Of a stretch of DNA of 9,430 bases, positions 1-5,943 are shown piece by piece; position 1 is the stretch's first letter, and every line of letters starts with the position of its first letter. The notes under the pieces are model-generated. The model did not search any database, was not told the origin of the DNA, and saw nothing but the letters and a program-made list of their open reading frames with translations. A program made the translations under genes and the position numbers. The DNA is from JACKCP01 sp051744925 (GTDB taxonomy: Bacteria > Desulfobacterota > Desulfobacteria > Desulfobacterales > JACKCP01), in NCBI GenBank assembly GCA_051744925.1, contig JBNJDM010000082.1, forward strand, positions 1-9,430, written 5' to 3'.

Positions 1-153
1 GCTGTGGAAACACTTGAAAAGGAAATGATAATAGATTCCCTAAAAAACACAAAAGGGAATATTACAAGATCTGCAGAACTTCTTAAAACCACAGTAAGAA
101 AATTTTCCTACAAAGCAAAGCTTTATGAAATAGACTACAGAGACTACAGATAA
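1..153 (+). CDS. C-terminal end of a sigma-54-dependent activator (Fis-type HTH tail), 5' truncated by the window
   Basis: The frame is open from base 1 and ends at TAA 151-153, giving the last 50 residues of a protein whose start lies outside the window. The visible part begins AVETLEKEMIIDSLKNTKGN and continues with a helix-turn-helix of the Fis type (RSAELLKTTVRKFSYKAKLY). This 'LE+E-I--AL--T-GN---AA-LL-TT-R---YK---Y-ID' pattern is typical of the DNA-binding tail of NtrC/NifA-family sigma-54 activators, close to the kind ending in YxIDxxxYR. In that family the tail binds upstream activating sequences while an AAA+ domain remodels sigma-54 holoenzyme. The input and AAA+ domains are not visible, so the signal cannot be stated. 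No canonical terminator follows directly; a weak hairpin lies at 227-254. Family assignment is fairly safe; anything narrower is inference. Confidence 0.8.
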   Translation, partial: AVETLEKEMIIDSLKNTKGNITRSAELLKTTVRKFSYKAKLYEIDYRDYR

Positions 154-226
154 AAAAACACCGTTTAAAACAAAAAATAACCTATTTCAAAAATCCGCCT
201 TTACAAAAAAATTCCCAGGAGTTAAA

Positions 227-373
227 CAGCTTAATTGCTATCTGAATTGAGCTGCTTGTCTGCTTAAAATTATTTTTTATGGCGTAAATTTCTCATATTA
301 AATAATTATAACTGGTCATAACATTCAGACTAAACTCAGTAGTTAAACCAGGTTTGAAAACAGCTCAATTCAG
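227..373. repeat. Three-arm inverted repeat (CTGAATTGAGCTG / CAGCTCAATTCAG)
   Basis: CTGAATTGAGCTG at 242-254 has an exact 13-base inverted copy, CAGCTCAATTCAG, at 361-373. A third, imperfect arm CAGCTTAATT at 227-236 can also pair with AATTGAGCTG at 245-254 (10 pairs, one G-T) across an 8-base loop. The central arm can therefore pair either locally (hairpin 227-254) or with the distal arm. No T-run directly follows the local hairpin, so it is not a standard terminator, although TTATTTTTTAT at 270-280 lies a little downstream. It could be an operator with several half-sites, an RNA structure, or chance; the exact 13-mer is the strongest part. Confidence 0.6.
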
Positions 374-381
374 GATACAGT
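354..381 (+). promoter_or_regulatory. Possible sigma-70-type promoter for the first MCP gene
   Basis: TTGAAA at 354-359 is followed after 16 bases by TACAGT at 376-381. The -35 matches the consensus at five of six positions, the -10 at four of six. The inverted arm at 361-373 falls between the two boxes, where a bound repressor would block polymerase. In DNA this AT-rich such matches arise easily, so the call is weak. I found no TAAA-N15-GCCGATAA motif for flagellar sigma-28. Confidence 0.25.
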
Positions 382-453
382 TTCACGCTTTTTAAAATTT
401 TGAAAAGCATAGCCTTATTAATTAATTGTTTTGCAGAAAATTAAAGGAGAATC

Positions 454-1944
454 ATGGATAAAAATCTTTTTCAAAAATACAAAAGCCAAACTGAAAAAGA
501 GCTTGCCAAAAGATCTGTTGCATCTGCGGCAACATATATTGTCGGTTTTTTAATGCTTGTTATTTTAACACCGGTATACTCAGAATTTAAACTTCCTGTT
601 CTTTTAACAGGAATTATAATTCTTGTTCAGACACCTTTAAGAATCTACATAGGTAAAACTGCGGATAAAAATTATGATAAACGACCTGTTTTATGGTACA
701 GAATGTTTATTCTCAATAATTATCTTATAGCAGGACTGTGGGCATATTTTGTTCTTTTAAGCCTTCAGGGTTTCGGACTTAACCAGTATTCACTTCTTTT
801 TGTAACTTCTCTTTGCGGTCTGGGCGCCGGAGCAACAACATCCATGTCTCCAAGATTTAAAACAGCAGCAATTTTTAATGCTATACTTATCCTGCCCACA
901 GCCGCATGGGGCTTTTATTCATCAGCTGAAGGAAGCACAGGATTTGGTCTTTTTATGACATTTTATTTTCTAATGCTCAACTTTGTTACTAAAAACAACT
1001 GGCAATGGTACTGGATGGGAATTGAAAATCAGGACAAAATTGAAAATCAGTCAAAAAGTCTCGAAGCTCTTTTCTCGAGCATGACCGAAAAATCGAAAGT
1101 GCTTGAAAAAGAATCTTCAAGTATTTCTGAAATATCACATGAAATTGCAGATGCTGCAGAAGAGCTTACCCAGAGTTCTGAAGAAATAAGCAGAGAATCT
1201 TCTGAAATGAATGAAAACATATCCTTTGTATCAAACACTATGGATGATACTACAAATAATATGTCGAATACCGCAGCCTCCCTTGAAGAAATGACTGCAA
1301 CAGTTGAAGAGATATCCAAAACAGCTGTCAGTGCAAGTGACACAACAAAAGATGCTGCTGAACAAGCAAAAGAAGCATCAAACAAAATAACAGCATTAAA
1401 AGCAGGCGCAGATTCCATAGGCGAAATAACCGAGCTTATAACAGCAGTATCAGACCAGACAAACCTTCTTGCACTTAATGCAACCATAGAAGCAGCCCGG
1501 GCAGGTGAAGCAGGCAAAGGATTTGCTGTTGTTGCCAATGAAATCAAAGAACTTGCTGTTAAAACTCAGGAGTCTGCAGCTGAAATTTATTCCAAAATCA
1601 GAGAAATGCAGTCATCTACAGCAGAGACAACAGAAAGTGTAGAAAATATTTACAATATTATCTCACAGTCAAATGAAATGGTTTCTTCCATAGCTGCTGC
1701 AGTTGAAGAACAAACAGTAACAGCAAAAGAAATTTCTGAAAACACATCAACAGTTTCAAAAGGCGCGCAGGAAGTAAATGAAAAAGTAAAAAATAATGCA
1801 GAAAGAATCAGTTTTATAAATGAAAAACTAAACCAGACAGCAGAAAAGTTATCATTTGTTCACAAACAGAGCCAGCAGCTTGACAAAAGCGCCACAGAGC
1901 TTCACAAACAGTCTGCAGAACTTCAGAATCAGCAGCCTGCATAA
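454..1944 (+). CDS. Methyl-accepting chemotaxis protein with six-helix membrane input region (MCP-1)
   Basis: This 496-residue transducer should relay a signal to CheA/CheW in the chemoreceptor array. Its N-terminal ~180 residues contain about six hydrophobic segments (roughly 23-42, 47-67, 84-106, 112-130, 137-156, 162-179) with only short loops, so there is no periplasmic ligand domain, and no HAMP domain is apparent. A basic aromatic patch (VTKNNWQWYWM, 178-188) leads into the cytoplasmic helices. The signalling hairpin spans about 270-460; its tip (334-368) includes DQTNLLALNATIEAARAGE and GKGFAVVANEIKELA. Likely adaptation sites are the E pairs at 278/279 and 418/419. The C-terminus, QNQQPA, lacks an NWETF-like CheR tether. 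AAAGGAGA at 443-450 supports the ATG at 454. The next gene is a full-length paralogue. MCP identity is certain; the stimulus is unknown. Confidence 0.96.
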   Translation: MDKNLFQKYKSQTEKELAKRSVASAATYIVGFLMLVILTPVYSEFKLPVLLTGIIILVQTPLRIYIGKTADKNYDKRPVLWYRMFILNNYLIAGLWAYFVLLSLQGFGLNQYSLLFVTSLCGLGAGATTSMSPRFKTAAIFNAILILPTAAWGFYSSAEGSTGFGLFMTFYFLMLNFVTKNNWQWYWMGIENQDKIENQSKSLEALFSSMTEKSKVLEKESSSISEISHEIADAAEELTQSSEEISRESSEMNENISFVSNTMDDTTNNMSNTAASLEEMTATVEEISKTAVSASDTTKDAAEQAKEASNKITALKAGADSIGEITELITAVSDQTNLLALNATIEAARAGEAGKGFAVVANEIKELAVKTQESAAEIYSKIREMQSSTAETTESVENIYNIISQSNEMVSSIAAAVEEQTVTAKEISENTSTVSKGAQEVNEKVKNNAERISFINEKLNQTAEKLSFVHKQSQQLDKSATELHKQSAELQNQQPA

Positions 1945-1955
1945 AAATTTGTTTT

Positions 1956-1993
1956 AAAAGACCGGTGCTATTAAGTTGTACCGGTCTTTTTTT
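1956..1993 (+). terminator. Rho-independent terminator after MCP-1
   Basis: AAAAGACCGGT (1956-1966) pairs exactly with ACCGGTCTTTT (1980-1990) in an 11-pair stem with a 13-base loop, and a run of seven T covers 1987-1993. It starts 12 bases after the MCP-1 stop. Flanking A and T runs could let it work in both directions, but no convergent gene is present. It separates MCP-1 transcription from MCP-2. Confidence 0.92.
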
Positions 1994-2148
1994 CAAACAA
2001 TATCTCCGGAAATATCCAGCCTTATTATCTTTAATTCCTTACAAATAAAGAACTTTACAAAAAAACATCTTTTTTTTTATTACAAAACCGATCCCGAAGT
2101 AAAGTTTCTGTTTTTAAGCCAATTACTAAAAAATTTAAATCAAAAGTT

Positions 2149-2211
2149 AATATAACTATTCCGCTGAAGATAAACTGAAGTCAGCCTGAACTTAATGACT
2201 ATAGTTATATT
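2149..2211. repeat. Inverted repeat with inner hairpin, possible structured RNA or terminator-like element
   Basis: AATATAACTAT (2149-2159) is the exact reverse complement of ATAGTTATATT (2201-2211). The 41 bases between them contain a smaller stem, GCTGA (2163-2167) with TCAGC (2181-2185), and the right arm is followed by TTTCTTGCTTTTT. The result could be a weak, A/T-rich terminator-like structure or an unannotated small RNA end. It is far from either MCP gene. The arms are AT-rich, so chance is a real alternative. Confidence 0.4.
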
Positions 2212-2294
2212 TTCTTGCTTTTTAAAACAGGAACAGTTATCTCAGGTGTAATCACTCAACAATAAGATAAACAAAAAATCATACAAATACTTGA

Positions 2295-2322
2295 TCGACA
2301 TAAGAAATTCTGACAATATCAT
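2295..2322 (+). promoter_or_regulatory. Possible sigma-70-type promoter for the second MCP gene
   Basis: TCGACA at 2295-2300 and TATCAT at 2317-2322 each match their consensus at five of six positions and are separated by 16 bases. Transcription would begin near 2329, leaving a leader of about 25 bases before the start codon at 2354. Support is sequence match and position only. Confidence 0.35.
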
Positions 2323-2353
2323 TTACAGGCTTAATTAAAAACGGGGGATATGA

Positions 2354-3877
2354 ATGGAATCAACAGCAGGTGACCAGAAGAATATTATAAATAAGGCTTT
2401 GAAAGAAAAGTATGCTAAAAAAACAACCATAGAACTCTCCGAAAGATCAAGAGGAACAACTCCTGCATATCTGGTAGATTATCTGATTCTTATTTTTTTA
2501 ACTCCTATTTATCAGCATTTCCCCAAACTAACAGCAGGTCTTGGCATAGGATTTATTATACTCACTGCAGTAAAGATAATTGCTGCAAAAAAAACCCCTG
2601 TTAACTACGATAACAAACCTAAATTTTACACCAAACTTCTTGATCTTCATATATATGCCGGAGGTATACTGCTTTCAGTATTTGTTCTCTCGGCACTTTT
2701 TGCTTTTAAAGTAGATGAATACTCTCTTTTATTTTTCCTTCTTCTTGCCGGAATGGCTGCAGGATCTACATCATCCCTTGCCCCAAAATTTTCATCAGCA
2801 CTGGCTTTCCTTACAATACTCCTTCTTCCGACAATAACCTGGTGTTTCATAGAAGGATCAAAAACAAGTTATTCAACAGGGGCACTTCTGGCATTTTTCT
2901 TCTTAATGCTGATTGTAGTAACCAAAAAAAATACCATGTGGTACTGGATGAGTATTGCCCAGCAGGAAGAGATTAAGCAGCAAAGTGATAAAATGGAGAA
3001 AATATTCAAAGAAATTACAAAACGTTCCGAATATTTTGAAAACTCTTCAGCCGACCTTGCGGGGTTTTCACATGAGTTGAGTGAATCTGTCAGTTTTCTT
3101 TCAAAACGAGCTCAGCAAATCAATACTGAATCAGAAACAATGAGCAGAAATATCAAGGTTGTTTCTCAGACCATGGATGATACAACATCAAATATAAATG
3201 CAATAGCTTCTGCAATGGAACAGATGACTGCAACAGTTGGAGAAATATCCAGAAACACTCAGTCGGCAAATGAATCAACATCAAATGCAACAGAAAAAGT
3301 TCAGGAAGCAACAAAAAACGTGGAAACACTTCAAAAAGGTGCCGATGCAATAGGAGAAATAACAGAAATGATTTCATCCATTGCTGATCAGACAAACCTC
3401 CTGGCTCTTAATGCAACAATAGAAGCAGCACGTGCAGGCGAAGCAGGAAAAGGATTTGCAGTTGTTGCCAATGAAATAAAAGAGCTTGCTTCCCAGTCAG
3501 CCAATTCAACAGACAAAATCAATGAAAAAATAGCTGAAATGCAGGATTCTACAAAAAAGACAACAGAATCTATCCACGAAGTTTTAAAAGTTGTAAATGA
3601 ATCAAGCGAAAAAGTCGGCACAATTGCAGCAGCAGTTGAAGAACAGTCCTCTACAGCAAAAGAGATATCTGAAAATACCGAACTTGCTTCACAAAGACTT
3701 GAAGAGTTCAATTCAAGGGTGCAGGAAAATTCATCAACCATAGACAATATCCACAAAGAGCTCAATGAAATCTCTAACTCGCTTGAACAGTTAAGTTCAA
3801 ACAGCAAAAATATTGATGAAAGTGCTGACGATCTTAAAGAGCAGGCATCAAAACTTAACTCACTTACCAAAGAATAA
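2354..3877 (+). CDS. Methyl-accepting chemotaxis protein with six-helix membrane input region (MCP-2), paralogue of MCP-1
   Basis: The 507-residue product has the same plan as MCP-1. Six hydrophobic segments occupy about 35-190, a WYWM patch sits at 196-199, and a long cytoplasmic coiled coil follows with its hairpin tip at 345-379. Those 35 tip residues are identical to MCP-1. It aligns to MCP-1 without gaps at a constant offset of 11 residues; the only length difference is 11 extra N-terminal residues. Adaptation-site candidates are E289/Q290 and E429/E430. There is no periplasmic domain, no evident HAMP domain and no CheR-tether pentapeptide (C-terminus SLTKE). Input-region identity to MCP-1 is clearly lower than in the tip, so the two may sense different stimuli with a shared fold. 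The start at 2354 lies six bases after GGGGG (2343-2347); another ATG at 2350 opens only a seven-codon frame. MCP function is certain, ligand unknown. Confidence 0.96.
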   Translation: MESTAGDQKNIINKALKEKYAKKTTIELSERSRGTTPAYLVDYLILIFLTPIYQHFPKLTAGLGIGFIILTAVKIIAAKKTPVNYDNKPKFYTKLLDLHIYAGGILLSVFVLSALFAFKVDEYSLLFFLLLAGMAAGSTSSLAPKFSSALAFLTILLLPTITWCFIEGSKTSYSTGALLAFFFLMLIVVTKKNTMWYWMSIAQQEEIKQQSDKMEKIFKEITKRSEYFENSSADLAGFSHELSESVSFLSKRAQQINTESETMSRNIKVVSQTMDDTTSNINAIASAMEQMTATVGEISRNTQSANESTSNATEKVQEATKNVETLQKGADAIGEITEMISSIADQTNLLALNATIEAARAGEAGKGFAVVANEIKELASQSANSTDKINEKIAEMQDSTKKTTESIHEVLKVVNESSEKVGTIAAAVEEQSSTAKEISENTELASQRLEEFNSRVQENSSTIDNIHKELNEISNSLEQLSSNSKNIDESADDLKEQASKLNSLTKE

Positions 3878-3909
3878 AACAGGAACTGCTTATCTGATAA
3901 AAACAAAAA

Positions 3910-3947
3910 GTAAAGTATCTACGGTTACAGAAACCGTAATACTTTAC
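3910..3947 (+). terminator. Stable hairpin just after MCP-2, first of two
   Basis: GTAAAGTAT (3910-3918) pairs with ATACTTTAC (3939-3947), and above a small internal bulge ACGGTT (3921-3926) pairs with AACCGT (3932-3937) around a five-base loop. This gives 15 pairs in all, starting 32 bases after the MCP-2 stop. The T-run (CCCCTTTTT) begins only about ten bases downstream, so it may protect the mRNA 3' end or act as a weak terminator rather than a classical one. Confidence 0.55.
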
Positions 3948-3999
3948 CTGCTCCTCCCCTTTTTCTATCCATGCTCAATAATCTCAACTTCAAACCAGT

Positions 4000-4027
4000 A
4001 AAATAAGCCAATACTGGCTTATTTTTT
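4000..4027 (+). terminator. Rho-independent terminator closing the MCP-2 unit
   Basis: AAAATAAGCCA (4000-4010) pairs exactly with TGGCTTATTTT (4015-4025) around the four-base loop ATAC, and six T occupy 4022-4027. The symmetrical A and T flanks are compatible with bidirectional action. It isolates the MCP genes from the kinase-regulator operon that follows. Confidence 0.9.
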
Positions 4028-4068
4028 GCAAATCAGTATTAAAATGATACAAATGGTATATTTTAAAC

Positions 4069-4080
4069 ACATTATAATGT
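4069..4080. promoter_or_regulatory. Palindrome over a TATAAT -10 box, upstream of the histidine kinase
   Basis: ACATTATAATGT at 4069-4080 is a perfect 12-base palindrome and contains TATAAT at 4073-4078. No good -35 hexamer lies 16-18 bases upstream, so promoter use may depend on an activator. Downstream, TAAAAAGTA occurs twice at 4082-4090 and 4100-4108, exactly 18 bases apart, in the space between the -10 box and the ribosome binding site. Together they look like a regulated promoter, but an AT palindrome is easily made by chance. Confidence 0.4.
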
Positions 4081-4129
4081 ATAAAAAGTAACCATAGGGT
4101 AAAAAGTACACACTTAACGGAGTAAAATT

Positions 4130-5908
4130 TTGGATAAAAAATTATCATTATTAGTTATTGCGGGGATGATTGGGATTCTCGGGGCTGTTTTTACATATGT
4201 AACTTATAAAGATTTAAATGATAAAAAAGATCATTTAAGAAAAATAATGATTAACCGCGGAGAAGCAATAATAGATTCTTTTGAAGCAGCCTCCCGTGAA
4301 ATTTCAAGAAACGACGAAAGAAGAAAATTCTGGGTGCAGAAACTTTTAATAGAAACATCAAGATTATCAGGTGTAAAATATATTTTTATTTCTTCACCCG
4401 AAGGTCAGATACTTGCCAGAAGTAATACCGCAGGTACAGACTATAATGAACTTGAAAAATTTGCCAGTGAAAAAAACACAAAAAAAAATCTTTCATGGGA
4501 AATACTTAAAGAGGAAAATAATGAAAATCTTCTCCTTTTCAGAAAACTCTCCCCATCTTTTTTGCCGGACGGCAAAAACTGGATGAACAGTCATAAAAAC
4601 AAAGATCATATGCCTGAAAAAAACACTAGACCCCGGGAAAGAGTGGAGCATATGCGCCATATGGGAACCCAGCAGGGGCCTGTTATAAGATTTTTCTACA
4701 GAAACAACAAAATACTTCAGTACAACCCCAAAGATCTCTCGATTTTTCTGGCACTTGATATGAACATGATTTACAAGTCAGGTTTAAACAATAAAAAAGA
4801 TACTATATACACAGGAATAATGCTGTTTACTCTGTCATGTGCAGGAATTCTTCTTCTTTTCTTTATCCAGAACTACAGGTCGGCAAAAATATCTCTGGGA
4901 AGAGCCAAAAAGTTCTCAAGCGCAGTTATAGAAGCAATGCCAACCGGTTTTATAACCACAAACACAAAAGGAGACGTTTTGTCTTACAATCAGGCAGCTC
5001 TTTTTGTTTTTGAAACTGAAGAAAACCTTACAGATCTTCCGGATGAAATAAAAAATGTCATCATTGAAACAGACACTGAAGAACTTAAAAATAAAAGCAT
5101 TAACAAAGAAATAATTATACAGACAAAAACCAGCAGAAAAAACCTTGATATTAACCTTTCCTATATTCATGCGGGTGTAGATGAAAAGCCGGGAATTTTA
5201 ATACTTATAAAAGATGAAACAGAAAAAAATAACCTTAAAAAAGAAATTGCATTAAATGAAAGGCTTGCAACTGTAGGAAAACTTGCAGCAGGCGTAGCAC
5301 ATGAAATAAGAAATCCTTTAAGCTCAATTAAAGGTTTTTCAACATGCATTAAAGAAAATCCTTCAGATCATGATCAGAGCATAAACATATCAAAACTTAT
5401 TATAGGAGAAGTTGAAAGGCTTGATAAGGTAGTTGGCCAGCTTCTCGATTTTTCAAAACCTGTTGCTCTTAGTAAAAGCGATGTTAAAATAAAAGATCTT
5501 TTAAACTATTGTGTTCATCTTTTAAGCACTGAAGCAGAATCTGAAAACATAAAAATAGAAAACTTTTTTGACTCGGATATTATTCTCAATATAGACAAGG
5601 ATAAAATAAAACAGGTTATTTTAAATATAATGTACAACTCACTTGAAGCCGCAGGAAATAATGGTGAAATAACAATCAGCGGAACAACTGATAATAACAA
5701 AACAATAATTTCCATAAAAGATTCCGGTCCGGGAATACCTGAAGAAACAATGCCACACATTTTTGACCCCTATTATACAACAAAATCTACAGGAACCGGA
5801 ATCGGGCTTGCAATATCAAGAAACATTATTCAGGCACACAACGGAAAAATTTATGCTGAAACTACAAAGGATAACAACACAATATTTTTTATTGAATTTT
5901 CAACCTGA
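4130..5908 (+). CDS. Membrane-bound sensor histidine kinase, ZraS/HydH-like, with PAS domain
   Basis: The 592-residue kinase has a membrane helix at about 5-24, an outer domain at 25-224, a second helix at about 225-247, a PAS-like region at about 262-365 and the kinase core. The catalytic set is complete: H-box VAHEIRNPLSSIKGF (389-403, phospho-accepting His391), N-box around NIMYNSLEAA (499-508), G1 DSGPGIP (531-537), F-box IFDPYYTTK (544-552) and G2 GTGIGLAI (555-562). This is the NtrB/ZraS type. The outer domain reads like a PDC/Cache fold (IFISSPEGQILA, 85-96) but carries a His/Met-rich stretch at 151-181. The start is TTG at 4130: GGAG at 4119-4122 is seven bases upstream, TAA at 4115-4117 is in frame, and the first ATG would cut the membrane helix. 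The partner regulator begins 35 bases downstream. At 592 residues it is longer than E. coli ZraS (about 465). Signal uncertain. Confidence 0.95.
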   Translation: MDKKLSLLVIAGMIGILGAVFTYVTYKDLNDKKDHLRKIMINRGEAIIDSFEAASREISRNDERRKFWVQKLLIETSRLSGVKYIFISSPEGQILARSNTAGTDYNELEKFASEKNTKKNLSWEILKEENNENLLLFRKLSPSFLPDGKNWMNSHKNKDHMPEKNTRPRERVEHMRHMGTQQGPVIRFFYRNNKILQYNPKDLSIFLALDMNMIYKSGLNNKKDTIYTGIMLFTLSCAGILLLFFIQNYRSAKISLGRAKKFSSAVIEAMPTGFITTNTKGDVLSYNQAALFVFETEENLTDLPDEIKNVIIETDTEELKNKSINKEIIIQTKTSRKNLDINLSYIHAGVDEKPGILILIKDETEKNNLKKEIALNERLATVGKLAAGVAHEIRNPLSSIKGFSTCIKENPSDHDQSINISKLIIGEVERLDKVVGQLLDFSKPVALSKSDVKIKDLLNYCVHLLSTEAESENIKIENFFDSDIILNIDKDKIKQVILNIMYNSLEAAGNNGEITISGTTDNNKTIISIKDSGPGIPEETMPHIFDPYYTTKSTGTGIGLAISRNIIQAHNGKIYAETTKDNNTIFFIEFST

Positions 5909-5943
5909 GTTCAGGGAAAATATATTTCAGGAAGGATAAGTAA

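Larger units (their letters stand above)
154..453. other. Intergenic leader region upstream of the first MCP gene
   Basis: There is no credible gene in these 300 AT-rich bases. They contain a family of short inverted elements (227-236, 242-254, 361-373), a possible promoter (354-381) and the ribosome binding site AAAGGAGA at 443-450, four bases before the ATG at 454. The length is unusual for this tightly packed window and suggests regulatory content. Confidence 0.6.
1994..2353. other. Intergenic region between the two MCP genes
   Basis: These 360 bases hold no credible gene. They contain an imperfect palindrome at 2000-2015 (ATATCTCCGGAAATAT, 14 of 16 positions symmetric), a T9-type run near 2070-2079, a long-armed inverted repeat (2149-2211), a candidate promoter (2295-2322) and the G-rich ribosome binding site GGGGG at 2343-2347. 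Confidence 0.6.

Noticed and set aside
1047..1547. Long antisense open frame inside MCP-1 (166 codons)
   Set aside because: It runs opposite the conserved MCP signalling domain, has Ser/Ala/Val-rich low-complexity content typical of the complement of coiled-coil codons, and no plausible ribosome binding site or domain. A similar shadow (3388-3906) lies opposite the same part of MCP-2.
2693..2712. CGGCACTTTTTGC, resembling a sigma-54 promoter
   Set aside because: The GG to GC spacing is 8 instead of 10 bases, and it is inside MCP-2 coding sequence.
3813..4001. Open frame of 62 codons overlapping the end of MCP-2
   Set aside because: It crosses the MCP-2 stop in another frame and runs through the downstream hairpin; there is no ribosome binding site or recognisable sequence.
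4607..4664. Three CATATG sites resembling a small palindromic repeat
   Set aside because: Each CATATG simply encodes a His-Met dipeptide in frame; the repetition is explained by the protein sequence.
4748..4766. TGGCAC followed by T/A-rich bases, resembling half of a sigma-54 promoter
   Set aside because: It lies inside the kinase coding region, and the GC element at the correct spacing is missing.
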